Notes: a model not told the origin generated them from the letters alone. A stretch of 64,000 bases of DNA from Gemmata sp051859125 (GCF_051859125.1 NZ_JBHYGG010000302.1:23656-87655); one strand, 5' to 3'. Shown: positions 37,892-46,747, counted from the first letter of the stretch. Translations and numbers: made by a program.

Positions 37892-40717
37892 ATGCCCGAC
37901 CGCGAACTCCACCTCCTATCCGCCTCGCGGATGCCCACGTCGTACCCGCTGCAGCTCGCGGCGGACGAGACGGCCGCGTGGCTCCACGGGTACGCCGCCC
38001 TGTGGCACCCGGCCGCGCTGTTCGGCGCGACGCAGGCCCCGCAGGCGTCCGTCAGCTACGACCACGACAGCCCGCGGCCCGGTGCGGTCTACTGCACCCC
38101 CCGCGGCCCGCACCTGTTCCAGCCCGACGACTGGCGGGACCGCGTCGCGAATGTCGGCGCGCTCGCGTTCGACCCCGCCCCGGGCCGCACCGAGACGCTC
38201 GAAAACCTCGTCGCCGCGCTCCGGGAGAAGGAGCCCACCAACCCGCTGCTCGACGCCCCGGCCGACGTCGTTCAGCCGTTCCTCGGCCTCGGGTTCGGCT
38301 ACCTCGTGCTCGACAACCTGTTCGAGGCCGCCGACCACGTGCGCCTGCTCGACGGGGCCGCGTTCTGGGCCGACGTGACGACCGCGACCGAGGCCGCTTC
38401 CCGCAACGAGCCGTTTACCGAGCACCTCAAGGCGGCCGCCGAGAAGTTGCAGCAGGCCCGCGAGCAGCTCAACTCGTCGCGGATGTACTGGGTCGACTTC
38501 GTGCAACTCGACCCGAAGAACCTCGCGGCCGCGTGGCCCGAGTCGCTCGCGTCGGGCTGGCCGGTGTGCGTGTGCGGGGCCGGGGAGGTGTTCGAGCAGC
38601 TCGCCGAGCAGGAGCCCGAGCGGCTCGCGGAACTGAAGGCCAAGTTCGTCCAGGACCTGCCGAGCGCCGTCGACCTGTGCTGCGGGGCGTACAAGGAGCG
38701 CGAGGACGCGCTGCTCCCGCCCGAGTCGCAGTGGTGGAACCTGCGGGCCGCGCGTGCGACCGTGCGGAAGCTGTTCGGCGCCGACGCCGCGGTCTACAAC
38801 CGCACGACCAGCGCGTTCCACCCGCAACTGCCCGGGTGGCTCCACCACATGGGGTACAAGCACGCGGTGCTCATCAGCCGCGACGCCGCCCTGATCCCGA
38901 CGATCCGCTCGACGGCGGTGAACTGGCCGGGGCCGGACGGCCGCGCCATCGACGCCTTCTGCCGCGAGCCGCTCCCGGCGCACGACCCGATGACGTTCTT
39001 CAACCTCGTCTACCACATGCACCAGGCGACGAGCACCGACTCGGCTCCAACTATTGCGCTTGCTCACAAGGGCGAGCAAGCGTTCGCCTCGTACCGCGAC
39101 CTGCTCGCGCTGGGCGACCTGTGCCCGGTGTTCGGCGAGTTCATCAACCTGAGCCGGTACTTCACCGACGCGACCAGCGGCGACTACATCGGCACGCAGC
39201 CGGCCGACGAGTTCTTCAACGACTACCTCGACGACCGCGTCACGAACCAGCGGCGGCGCGAGCCGGTGTCCGGGTTCGCACGCCACCTCCGCCTGCGCCG
39301 CCGCATCGACTCGGCGTACACGCTCGCTTCGCTGCACCGCTCCGTAACGCCGAGCCCCGGCGAAGAAGAGGCGAAGCTGCTCGCCGACCTCGCCGCGGTC
39401 GAGACCGAGATCGAGACCGCGGGGGTCAATCAGGAGTCCGGGGTCGGGAGCCCGGAGCCGGCGAATCGCCTCGAACAGATCGAAGCATCGTGGGCCAAGA
39501 AGCTCGCTTCGCGCATCCAAACGCGATCGGCCGACGGGCAGCCCGGGCTGCTGCTGTTCAACCCGTGCGGGTTCACTCGCCGGGTCGCACTCGAAGTGCC
39601 GGGGTTCCGCGGCGCGATCGCGGTCGCCGACCCGGTGAAGGCCGCAGAGTTCACCGCCGACGGCACGGCGCGGCTCGTGGTCGAGGTGCCGTCGCTCGGG
39701 TTCGCGTGGGTGCCGCGCGGGGGGAACGCCGCGCCGCCGAAGCCGAAGATGAAGCTCGCCGACGGTCTCACGGTCCGCAACGAGTTCTTCGAGTGCGACA
39801 TCGACTCGGGCACCGGCGGCATCCGCTCGTTCCGCGACATGCGGACCCGGCAGACCCGGTTCGGGCAGCAGCTCGTGTTCAACCCGGGCAGCAAGATGGT
39901 GGCCCGCGACGTCTCGGTGACCAACAGCGGCGCGGCGCTCGGCGAGATCGTCAGCACCGGCGACCTGGTGAACGACCGCGACGAGGTGCTGGCGACGTTC
40001 CGGCAGCGGTTCCGCGCCTGGCTCGGCCGGCCGGTGCTGGAACTGTGCGTCGAGATCGACGTCAAGCACGAGCCGACGGGCTACCCGTGGCACGCCTTCT
40101 ACGCGGCCCGGTTCGGGTGGCGCGACGAGCGCGGCGTGTTGTTCCGCGGGGTCAACGGCGCGAACACGCAGACCGGGGTGACCCGCCCCGTGTCACCGGA
40201 CTACCTCGAGGTGCGGCTCGGCTCCGAGCGGTCGTTCCTGTTCACCGGCGGGCTCCCGTTCATCCAGCGCCACGGCAACCGGATGGCAGACGTGATCCTC
40301 GTGCCCGAGGGCGAGCAATCGCGGTCGTTCGACCTGCTGCTCGCGACCGACCGCGACGTGCCGATGCAGACGGCGGCCGGGTGGGTGTCCCCGACCCCGA
40401 TCGTCGAGACGGAGAAGGGCCCGCCGCACTTCGGCGTGTCGGGGTGGCTGGCGCACGTGGACATGCCGAGCCTGATCGTGACGTCGCTCCAGCCGTGCGC
40501 CGCGGGCGACGGGGCGAACCGGGCGGTGGCGCTGCGGGCCATCGAGTCGGCGGGGTTCGGCGGCGCGGCCGAGGTGCGGTTCGCCCGCGACCCGTTCCGC
40601 GCGTCCACGATCGACGGCGAGGGGAACGCGCTGCTCCCGCTCACGCTGGTCGGCGACGCGGTGCAACTGGAGTTCTCGGCCGGCGAGACGCTCCGCGCCA
40701 AGTTCGAGTGGGAGTGA
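37892..40717 (+). CDS. Large cytoplasmic protein with GH38-like C-terminal half
   Basis: From ATG 37892 (MPDRELHLLSASRMPTSYPL) the product has 941 residues and no signal peptide. The N-terminal half has no recognised family. The C-terminal half (about 600-935) resembles the beta-sandwich region of glycoside hydrolase 38 alpha-mannosidases: LTVRNEFFECDIDSGTGGIR, then RFRAWLGRPVLELCVEIDV, SPDYLEVRLGSERSFLFTGG and FGVSGWLAHVDMPSLIV. The GH38 catalytic nucleophile region of the N-terminal domain was not seen, so activity is uncertain. The CrcB gene starts 2 bases after its stop and is surely co-transcribed. A nearby upstream ATG would add a fragment of the hairpin repeat and was rejected. Confidence 0.75.
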   Translation: MPDRELHLLSASRMPTSYPLQLAADETAAWLHGYAALWHPAALFGATQAPQASVSYDHDSPRPGAVYCTPRGPHLFQPDDWRDRVANVGALAFDPAPGRTETLENLVAALREKEPTNPLLDAPADVVQPFLGLGFGYLVLDNLFEAADHVRLLDGAAFWADVTTATEAASRNEPFTEHLKAAAEKLQQAREQLNSSRMYWVDFVQLDPKNLAAAWPESLASGWPVCVCGAGEVFEQLAEQEPERLAELKAKFVQDLPSAVDLCCGAYKEREDALLPPESQWWNLRAARATVRKLFGADAAVYNRTTSAFHPQLPGWLHHMGYKHAVLISRDAALIPTIRSTAVNWPGPDGRAIDAFCREPLPAHDPMTFFNLVYHMHQATSTDSAPTIALAHKGEQAFASYRDLLALGDLCPVFGEFINLSRYFTDATSGDYIGTQPADEFFNDYLDDRVTNQRRREPVSGFARHLRLRRRIDSAYTLASLHRSVTPSPGEEEAKLLADLAAVETEIETAGVNQESGVGSPEPANRLEQIEASWAKKLASRIQTRSADGQPGLLLFNPCGFTRRVALEVPGFRGAIAVADPVKAAEFTADGTARLVVEVPSLGFAWVPRGGNAAPPKPKMKLADGLTVRNEFFECDIDSGTGGIRSFRDMRTRQTRFGQQLVFNPGSKMVARDVSVTNSGAALGEIVSTGDLVNDRDEVLATFRQRFRAWLGRPVLELCVEIDVKHEPTGYPWHAFYAARFGWRDERGVLFRGVNGANTQTGVTRPVSPDYLEVRLGSERSFLFTGGLPFIQRHGNRMADVILVPEGEQSRSFDLLLATDRDVPMQTAAGWVSPTPIVETEKGPPHFGVSGWLAHVDMPSLIVTSLQPCAAGDGANRAVALRAIESAGFGGAAEVRFARDPFRASTIDGEGNALLPLTLVGDAVQLEFSAGETLRAKFEWE

Positions 40718-40719
40718 CG

Positions 40720-41133
40720 ATGCCCGACTGGCTCGTTGCGGTTGCCGCCCACCCGGTCACGCTCCTCGCCGTCGGCGGCGGCATGGGGGCGAACGCCCGG
40801 TACTGGCTCGGGAAGGTCGTCGCGTGGGCGCAGGGCGGCGTCGAGTTCCCGTTCGCGACGCTCATCATCAACGTGAGCGGGTCGGTGGTGCTGGGGCTCG
40901 TCGCGGCGGCGTTCCTGCGCCACCCGGACCCGGCGCAGCGGACCTGGTACCTGCTGCTCGGCACCGGGTTCTGCGGCGGGTTCACGACGTTCTCGACGTT
41001 CAGCCTGGAGGCGTTCGAGTTGATCCGCGACGGGAAGGGCTGGCTCGCGGCGGTGTACGCGGTCGGGTCGGTGCTCGCGGGCGTGTTCGGCGTGTGGCTC
41101 GCGTTCAAGATCGCCGGCCCGCCGCACGGGTGA
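40720..41133 (+). CDS. crcB: CrcB/Fluc fluoride channel
   Basis: This encodes 137 residues and four membrane helices. The family signatures are GGGMGANARYWLG near the N-terminus, FATLIINVSGSVVLG with the conserved Asn, and GFCGGFTTFSTFSLEAFELI, the fluoride-lining Phe/Thr-rich loop. Two copies assemble antiparallel in the inner membrane to expel fluoride. The ATG follows the stop of the GH38-like gene by 2 bases. No fluoride riboswitch is evident upstream, so expression depends on the preceding gene. Family D hairpin follows 40 bases downstream. Confidence 0.95.
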   Translation: MPDWLVAVAAHPVTLLAVGGGMGANARYWLGKVVAWAQGGVEFPFATLIINVSGSVVLGLVAAAFLRHPDPAQRTWYLLLGTGFCGGFTTFSTFSLEAFELIRDGKGWLAAVYAVGSVLAGVFGVWLAFKIAGPPHG

Positions 41134-41173
41134 GGCGACGGGGCGCGGCCCCCATCTTCTGATGCCTCTGGAT

Positions 41174-41364
41174 TTGGGCGAGCGGGGGACGTGAGTCCCC
41201 CGGTGGAAACGCGATTCCACCGGGGGACTCACGTCNNNNNNNNNNGGGTGGTGCGGGGGGGGGGCGCCCCTGGGCTTTTTGGCGTGTGTTTGGGGGCGGT
41301 GGGGTTCGGTGCTCCCCCTGTGGACCGGTGGTGGGGGGGGGGCCCCCCCCCCCCCCCGCTCGCC
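41174..41364. repeat. Family D inverted repeat interrupted by an assembly gap
   Basis: Arms 41188-41208 and 41215-41235 are an exact 21-bp inverted repeat (GACGTGAGTCCCCCGGTGG opening) around a 6-base loop. Ten Ns follow at 41236-41245. The next 105 bases consist of long G and C runs, and the stretch closes with CCCCCCCGCTCGCC, the complement of the opening GGCGAGCGGGGG. The block after the Ns looks like low-quality sequence from a hairpin that stalled sequencing. Confidence 0.85.
41236..41245. other. Assembly gap (10 Ns)
   Basis: Ten undetermined bases abut the right arm of a perfect hairpin. The true length here is unknown; the flanking 41246-41360 should not be interpreted. Confidence 0.99.
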
Positions 41365-41381
41365 AGGAACCCAGGCATTCG

Positions 41382-42209
41382 TCACTTCGGCGGGAGCGGC
41401 TCCCAACGGAGCCCCGGCGGCACGGCCAGCGCCCGGGTCGCGAGCCCCTCCCACGGCGTCCCCTTGCAGTCCTCGGCGAGCGCCGTGAACCCGTCGGTCG
41501 CCGCCTCCAGCACCTGTTTGACGCTCCGGCCCGAGTGGAGCTTCTCGGTCGGCACCAGGGTCCAGCCCGGGGAGTCCGGGGGCAGGTCCGGCATCGTCTC
41601 GGTGCGGGTGTCGCCCAGCGCCTTGTTGTACTCGTGGACGAACACGAGCCGGCGGCGGACCTGGGCCAGCGCGTAGTCGTAGTGGGCCTGCCACCGCCGC
41701 GGCTCGGCCGCCCGCTGCCCCTTGAGTTCGATGAGCGCGTCGATCTCGAGTTCCAACTCGGCCACGGTCACCGCCACCACGTCCTGCGTCTTCAGCACCA
41801 GCACCTTGAACTTGTCGCTGGTGGGGCTCGGCACCTGGGTGATCGCCAGCGCGCTCTTGGGCGCGCCGAGCACCGGGATCTTCCGCAGCGTGCCGAGCGC
41901 CCGCAGCACCCCGGCCCGGAGCGGGAACTTTTCGGGCGCGGCGCGGGCGTCGTCGGGGGTGCCGTCGGGGCCGTAGTGCCTGAGCCGCTCGGCGGGGAAC
42001 GGGAAGTTCGGGGCCGCGGCCGGGTTCTGCTCGAACGGGAGCGGCGGCAGCGCGACCTCGTCGAGGATCGCCCGCACGTCGGCGATCCGGGCGAACCGCG
42101 GCAGCTCCGGCGGGGGGACCGGGTCGGGCCGGAGCCGGCCGGTGTCGGCCGCCGGCAGGGCGGCGACCGCGAGGGCCGCGGTCAGGAGTGCGAGTGCGGC
42201 GGGTCGCAT
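41382..42209 (-). CDS. Secreted protein of unknown function
   Basis: The product has 275 residues. A signal peptide (about 1-21, ALALLTAALAVAALPAA) is followed by a Pro-rich region and a mostly helical mature part, for example KVLVLKTQDVVAVTVAELEL and YDYALAQVRRRLVFVHEYNKAL. A closing helix contains GRSVKQVLEAATDGF. No family is recognised. The TPR protein gene lies 32 bases upstream on the same strand, so they are probably co-transcribed. The C-terminus ends close to the low-quality block, but the frame closes at 41382 outside it. Confidence 0.8.
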   Translation of the reverse strand: MRPAALALLTAALAVAALPAADTGRLRPDPVPPPELPRFARIADVRAILDEVALPPLPFEQNPAAAPNFPFPAERLRHYGPDGTPDDARAAPEKFPLRAGVLRALGTLRKIPVLGAPKSALAITQVPSPTSDKFKVLVLKTQDVVAVTVAELELEIDALIELKGQRAAEPRRWQAHYDYALAQVRRRLVFVHEYNKALGDTRTETMPDLPPDSPGWTLVPTEKLHSGRSVKQVLEAATDGFTALAEDCKGTPWEGLATRALAVPPGLRWEPLPPK

Positions 42210-42241
42210 GGTGCGGCGGGGTTAAGGGAGGGGCGGGTCGA

Positions 42242-43264
42242 TCAGCCCACGACGGCGGGGCGGGCGAACATGTCGTCCACCGCGTCGGTGAGCGTGTGCT
42301 CGATCAGGTCGAGTTCGTCCTGTGAGGCGTCGCGGGTCAGGTGCGGGGCCAGGTGGATGGTCCCGTCGCCCTCGACCCGCACGTCGAGGTTCGCCAGCAG
42401 CCCGCCGGGGAGCCGGCCGACGGCGTAGGACCACACGGCCCGGCGGACCGCCGTGCGGTGGACCCGGTCGTCGGCGTCGCCGGCCACGGCCGCCTCGTGG
42501 TGGGCCACCGCCGCCACCGCGTCGCGGGTCAGCGGGTGGTCGTGGCCGTACTTGCCGTCGACGAACCGGAGCAGGTCGGCGAACACGGCGCGGACCCGGG
42601 CCGGGTCGCCGAGGCCCGCCCGGGTCAGGGTGGTCGAAACGGCGGCCGCCACCATCTCGTCGGGCAGGTCGTTCAAGTCGGGGAACGGGCTCTCGGTCTG
42701 CCCGAGCGCCTTGAGCGCTTCGGCCCGGGTGCCGACGGCGCTGGTGAACATGGGGTCGCCGAGCCGCCACAGGCCGTCGTACGCCTCGTTCGCGAGCCGT
42801 GCGGCGTCGGCGGTCTTGCCCTGGAGCAGCAGCACGTCGGCGAGCGGCACCAGCGCGACGAAGGCGTGGGCCGACTGCGCGCCGTGGAGGTTCCGGGCGT
42901 ACGCGAGGCACTGGCGGAGGATCGTCTCGGCGTCGGCGAGCTGGCCGTCGGCGGCGAGCGCCGCGCCGAACCCGAACAGGAACGTGAGCCGGTCCTCGCG
43001 GGCCGGGCGGTCGGGCGGCATCGGCCCCTTGGCGGCGTGCTGGAATTCCTGGGCGGCCCGCTCGAACTGGCCGGCCCGGAAGTGGAACCGGGCCATGTCG
43101 GCGTACCCGCGGGCCAGCTCCGGCGACCCGGACCCGAACTCGGCCTTGGCCGCCCGCGCCGCCTGCCGCACCGTGGCCTCGGCCCCGTCGAGGTCGCCGT
43201 GGGCGAGTTGCTCCAGGGCCGCTTCGAGGGCGTCCGATTGGGGGGGCTGTCCGACGAGGGTCAT
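42242..43264 (-). CDS. Cytoplasmic TPR protein
   Basis: This encodes 340 residues without a signal peptide. Residues 10-240 form several TPR-like units, including LEQLAHGDLDGAEATVRQAA, ARFHFRAGQFERAAQEFQHA and ADAETILRQCLAYARNLHG. The C-terminal part (about 255-335) is different, with VRRAVWSYAVGRLPGGLLAN and a beta-rich stretch, then a final helix. The pattern suggests a tetratricopeptide adaptor with an extra C-terminal domain. It precedes the secreted hypothetical gene. Function is unknown. Confidence 0.8.
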   Translation of the reverse strand: MTLVGQPPQSDALEAALEQLAHGDLDGAEATVRQAARAAKAEFGSGSPELARGYADMARFHFRAGQFERAAQEFQHAAKGPMPPDRPAREDRLTFLFGFGAALAADGQLADAETILRQCLAYARNLHGAQSAHAFVALVPLADVLLLQGKTADAARLANEAYDGLWRLGDPMFTSAVGTRAEALKALGQTESPFPDLNDLPDEMVAAAVSTTLTRAGLGDPARVRAVFADLLRFVDGKYGHDHPLTRDAVAAVAHHEAAVAGDADDRVHRTAVRRAVWSYAVGRLPGGLLANLDVRVEGDGTIHLAPHLTRDASQDELDLIEHTLTDAVDDMFARPAVVG

Positions 43265-43356
43265 TGTGGCGCGCCCAGGGGCCGGGTGACGGCTCGATTA
43301 TCCCCCAGGAACGGTGGGGAGTCCAGCGACCTGTTCCGTTTCGCGGTCGGGCGGTT

Positions 43357-43433
43357 CGGGCGAGCGGGGGCGTGAGCCCCGAGGGAGCAGTGAGGGGAAG
43401 AACTCGGGGGGCTCACCCCCCCGCTCGCCGGAC
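43357..43433. repeat. Family D inverted repeat, intact copy
   Basis: The left arm CGGGCGAGCGGGGGCGTGAG and the right arm ending CCCGCTCGCCGG enclose about 25 bases (43380-43405). The copy is full length and comparable to the hairpin at 41174. It lies in the short gap between the SucD gene and the TPR protein and may end both transcripts. Confidence 0.75.
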
Positions 43434-43447
43434 CGTCTTCGCCGCGG

Positions 43448-44362
43448 TCACTTCTTGGCAGCGATCGCCTTCTGCACCGCGGAGCCCAGGTCGGCCGGGG
43501 TCGGGGCGATCTCGATGCCGGCCTTCTTCAGCGCCGCGATCTTGTCGGCCGCGCTGCCGCTGCCGCCCGAGATGATCGCGCCCGCGTGGCCCATGCGGCG
43601 GCCCGGCGGGGCCGTCTGCCCGGCGATGAACGCTGCCAGCGGCTTCGTGACGTGCTTGGCCGCGTACTCGGCCGCCAGCTCCTCGGCGTTCCCGCCGATC
43701 TCGCCGATCATCAGGATCGCCGACGTGCCCGGGTCGTTCTGGAACATCTCCAGCATGTCGATCTGGTTCGTGCCGTTGACCGGGTCGCCGCCGATCCCCA
43801 CGCACGTCGACTGCGGGAGGCCCAGCGAGGTGAGCTGGAACACGGCCTCGTAGGTGAGCGTGCCGGACCGGCTGATGACCCCGACCCCCTTCTCGCCCGG
43901 CTGGCACGGCTTGTGGATGTAGCCCGGCATGATGCCGATCTTGCACTGCCCGGGGGTGATGACGCCGGGGCAGTTCGGCCCGATGAGCCGCACCCCGGGC
44001 TTGGTCTTCAGGTACCGCTTGGCCCGCGACATGTCGAGGACCGGGATGCCCTCGGTGATGGCGATGATGAGGGTGATGCCGGCGTCGGCGGCCTCCATGA
44101 TCGCGTCGGCGGCCATCGGCGGCGGCACGAACACCATGCTCGCGGTCGCGCCGGTCTTCCGCACCGCCTCGGCGACCGTGTTGAACACCGGGAGCTTGGC
44201 CTTCGACTGCGGCCCCTCCCAGGTGACGCCGCCCCGGCCCGGGGTCGCGCCGCCCACGAACTTCGACCCGTACAGCAGGCACTGGTCGGTGTGGAACGTG
44301 CCCGACTTGCCGGTGATCCCCTGGCAGATGACCGTGGTGTTCGAGTCGACCAGAATGCTCAT
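43448..44362 (-). CDS. sucD: Succinyl-CoA synthetase alpha subunit
   Basis: The protein has 304 residues. The N-terminal CoA-binding Rossmann domain contains NTTVICQGITGKSGTFHTDQ, followed by TPGRGGVTWEG and VFVPPPMAADAIMEAADAG. The C-terminal ligase domain contains GPNCPGVITPGQCKIG and the active-site loop RRMGHAGAIISGG with H259, which is phosphorylated during the reaction. It catalyses substrate-level phosphorylation in the citric-acid cycle together with SucC. The partner subunit gene is not adjacent: upstream is a small membrane protein with only 8 bases between. This suggests the two subunit genes are separated, unlike the usual sucCD arrangement. Confidence 0.96.
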   Translation of the reverse strand: MSILVDSNTTVICQGITGKSGTFHTDQCLLYGSKFVGGATPGRGGVTWEGPQSKAKLPVFNTVAEAVRKTGATASMVFVPPPMAADAIMEAADAGITLIIAITEGIPVLDMSRAKRYLKTKPGVRLIGPNCPGVITPGQCKIGIMPGYIHKPCQPGEKGVGVISRSGTLTYEAVFQLTSLGLPQSTCVGIGGDPVNGTNQIDMLEMFQNDPGTSAILMIGEIGGNAEELAAEYAAKHVTKPLAAFIAGQTAPPGRRMGHAGAIISGGSGSAADKIAALKKAGIEIAPTPADLGSAVQKAIAAKK

Positions 44363-44370
44363 GGCGGTTC

Positions 44371-44679
44371 TCAGCCAGCGTGAGGGGGCTTCCGGATCAG
44401 GTCGGCGAGGTGCGCCGCGAGCCGGTTACTCGATTGATACAGGTGACTGCGGTGACCGGCGAGCGCCAGGTACCCGCCGAGCGTGAAGACTACGGTGAGG
44501 CACGGCCACAACCACCCGGAGGGGTTCGCGTTGGCGGCCAGGTACAGGCCCCCGAACACGCTCCCGCCGACCGCGCCCAGGCCGAAGAAGATTTCGAACT
44601 TCGCCCACACGGGCCTGAGCCGCTTCAGGCCAAGGTCGCGGAGCAGGCCGTCATGGGCGTCATCGGAAGAGGGGTTCAT
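44371..44679 (-). CDS. Small two-helix membrane protein
   Basis: The product has 102 residues from ATG 44679 (MNPSSDDAHDGLLRDLGLKR). Two hydrophobic segments are visible (IFFGLGAVGGSVFGGLYLAA and WPCLTVVFTLGGYLALAG), with a charged C-terminus RSHLYQSSNRLAAHLADLI. The frame is open further upstream to 44769, but that start lies inside the family E repeat, so the internal ATG is preferred. It ends 8 bases before the sucD start. Function is unknown. Confidence 0.7.
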   Translation of the reverse strand: MNPSSDDAHDGLLRDLGLKRLRPVWAKFEIFFGLGAVGGSVFGGLYLAANANPSGWLWPCLTVVFTLGGYLALAGHRSHLYQSSNRLAAHLADLIRKPPHAG

Positions 44680-44700
44680 GAAGCCACCGGGTCGCGGGCT

Positions 44701-44769
44701 CTCATTGGTTCGGGACGAGGCATCCACACCCCTTCCCGAACCATTCGAGATTTCGGGAATCAACCACAC
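44701..44769 (-). repeat. Structured dispersed element, family E copy 2
   Basis: On the minus strand the 69-base element opens GTGTGGTTGATTCCCGAAAT and ends TCCCGAACCAATGAG. It matches the element at 28868-28935, and its stem changes (CGGG for CCGG) are compensated in the partner arm. It lies directly upstream of the small membrane protein. Confidence 0.75.
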
Positions 44770-44880
44770 AAGATCGGAGTAAATATTGTTTGAATGATCT
44801 TAACATGTGGTCCGGTTGAAACTTGTCGCGAACTTCTCCCGCCATTCGCCACGCGGCAAAAGTCCGGACCAATCCGCGAT

Positions 44881-46545
44881 TCACCGGTCGATGTCCGGGA
44901 TCACCTCGCCGCCGGCGCGGGTGATGAGCGCCCGCAGCGTCTTCTCGCCGAGCTTGTTCGGCTTGAACGTGCGCACGCTGCCATCGGCGAGCGCGGCGAG
45001 GAACAGGTCGGCGTCCTTGTCGCCGAGTTGCGGGAGCGGGAGCTTGCCGTCGTAGGCGAGCACGTCCGGCTTGTACCACGGCACCGCCTCGCCCGCCTCC
45101 ACGATCATCAGCGTGTTCGACAGCCCGTCGGTGACGTCGGTGATCCTCGGCCCGCGTTTCCCTTCCTCGAACAGCGGCAGGTCGGTGCCCTTCGCGCCCT
45201 TCGGCAGGGAGAAGATGCGGAAGTACGTGTGCCCCTTCGGTGCCGGCCGCCCGGGGTGCTCGAACACCTTGGGCATCGGCATTTCTTCGAGCACCTTCAA
45301 GTTGACCGGGTCGTCCCAGGGCTTCGTCGTGTCGAGTTTGTTGTAGAGCGGCCCTTGTTCGAGGTACGGCAGGACGTGGAGGCGCCAGCCCCAAGCGAAG
45401 GGCTTATTCTTGTCGCCCGCGACTTCGCCGGGGAGGTAGCCGTTCGCACTCTCGAAGTTGTGCATCGCGAGCGCGAGTTGCTTGACGTTGTTCTTCGCGG
45501 TGCCGTCGATGATGTCGGCCTTGAGCGACTTGGGCAACTCGCCGACGAGTTTGGCGAACTCGTCGGCGTACGGCACGTCGCCAGTCGCGACGAGGTTTGA
45601 CCCGTCCACCGCCACCTTCGCGCTCTTGAGGACATCCACGAACCGTCCGAAGACGAACCTCTCGACGGGCGTCGCCCAGTCCCCAATGCGGCGGCGGGCC
45701 AACTCGTCCGCGGCCAGCTTCATCCCGTCTTCCAGAGCCTTGGAGGCCAGCTTCGCCGTCGCCGCGTCGGGGAAGGTCATCACGAGTTTGCCGTTCGCCG
45801 TCTTGCCGACGTCCGCGGTGAATGTCACCGTCTTCGCCTTGAGCAGTACGAGGAAGGGGGCGAGCCCCTCATCCTTCGCGATCTTCGGTGCGAGCGGTTC
45901 CAAGGCTTTCAGGTTCGCGCCGGCGGCGATGTCGTGGGCCGCCGCCTGGGCCAGTGGGTCGGAGAGCGGTCCGACGCCCTTGCGGGGCGCGAGCCGGGCG
46001 ACGAGCGCCGCCGCTTGCTTCTCATCGAGGCTCACTTTCGTGAACACGAGCGTCCGGTCGTTCGCCAAGATCACCGTGTGGAACAGCCCATGCCCGTATG
46101 GCAATTGGGCCGCGCGGCCGGTGAGCTTGAGCGGCTTCCCGTCGCCCAACCCGCCGGCAAGCGCCCTGAGCACGGCCGCGTCGGAGTACTTCTCGCGGGT
46201 CGTGACGATGGCGAACGGCTCGTCCTCGTCGTTCCCCGAGTCCAGCGCCGAGACGACGAACGTGACGCGGTCGATGTCCGACAATGGGAGGCCGACCATC
46301 GAATCGAGGACACCGTCCTTCTGCTGCGTGGCGACCCAGTCGCGGAACGGTTTCGCCGCGGGGCTGTCCCACAGCTTGGAGATCTTGACCGACACGAACA
46401 TGAAGGAGTCCGTCGGGACGTGCTTCAGGCCGGGGTCTGTCAGCCGGCTCTGGGCTGGGTTCGGCGGGAGGGAGCCAGTCGGCTGTGCGACCGCGGAGTG
46501 CGCGACGGCGACCAGCGCCGCGGCGGTCATCGTGAGTCGGAGCAT
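44881..46545 (-). CDS. Secreted DUF1559-containing protein
   Basis: This encodes 554 residues from ATG 46545. A signal peptide (about 1-21) is followed by a region of about 330 residues with repeated alpha/beta character (SFMFVSVKISKLWDSP, VTFVVSALDSGNDEDEPFAI, VGKTANGKLVMTFPDA). The C-terminal part has DUF1559 features: NVKQLALAMHNFESANGYLP, WRLHVLPYLEQGPLYNKLD, and ITDVTDGLSNTLMIVEAGEA. Unlike typical DUF1559 proteins it lacks the N-terminal prepilin methylation helix, so it is exported through a signal peptide instead. The composition is slightly less GC-rich than the neighbours. Function in the family is unknown. Confidence 0.88.
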   Translation of the reverse strand: MLRLTMTAAALVAVAHSAVAQPTGSLPPNPAQSRLTDPGLKHVPTDSFMFVSVKISKLWDSPAAKPFRDWVATQQKDGVLDSMVGLPLSDIDRVTFVVSALDSGNDEDEPFAIVTTREKYSDAAVLRALAGGLGDGKPLKLTGRAAQLPYGHGLFHTVILANDRTLVFTKVSLDEKQAAALVARLAPRKGVGPLSDPLAQAAAHDIAAGANLKALEPLAPKIAKDEGLAPFLVLLKAKTVTFTADVGKTANGKLVMTFPDAATAKLASKALEDGMKLAADELARRRIGDWATPVERFVFGRFVDVLKSAKVAVDGSNLVATGDVPYADEFAKLVGELPKSLKADIIDGTAKNNVKQLALAMHNFESANGYLPGEVAGDKNKPFAWGWRLHVLPYLEQGPLYNKLDTTKPWDDPVNLKVLEEMPMPKVFEHPGRPAPKGHTYFRIFSLPKGAKGTDLPLFEEGKRGPRITDVTDGLSNTLMIVEAGEAVPWYKPDVLAYDGKLPLPQLGDKDADLFLAALADGSVRTFKPNKLGEKTLRALITRAGGEVIPDIDR

Positions 46546-46650
46546 GGTGAGTGGACCCGAGCGCGAGACGTGGCGGACCGAAACGCACGCACGGGGATGA
46601 TACCCGGGCGCGCCGGGGGTGGGCAAGGCGCGGGGCGTGAGTAGGTGCCG

Positions 46651-46713
46651 GGCGAACCCTGAGCGCCAGCGAGGGGGTGACGCTCACCCCCTCGCTGGCG
46701 CTCAGGGTTCGCC
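46651..46713. repeat. Perfect 30-bp inverted repeat, family C copy
   Basis: Arms 46651-46680 and 46684-46713 are exact reverse complements around a 3-base loop; the left arm opens GGCGAACCCTGAGCGCCAGC. Related hairpins occur at 8526-8583 and 59306-59383. It sits between two minus-strand genes and would form a very stable structure in either strand. Confidence 0.9.
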
Positions 46714-46747
46714 AATCGAGGCTCACGCCCACGCCGCTCGCCTGCGC

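Noticed and set aside
40600..40720. Fluoride riboswitch before crcB
   Set aside because: crcB begins 2 bases after the preceding stop, leaving no room for a leader; no such motif is visible before the GH38-like gene either.
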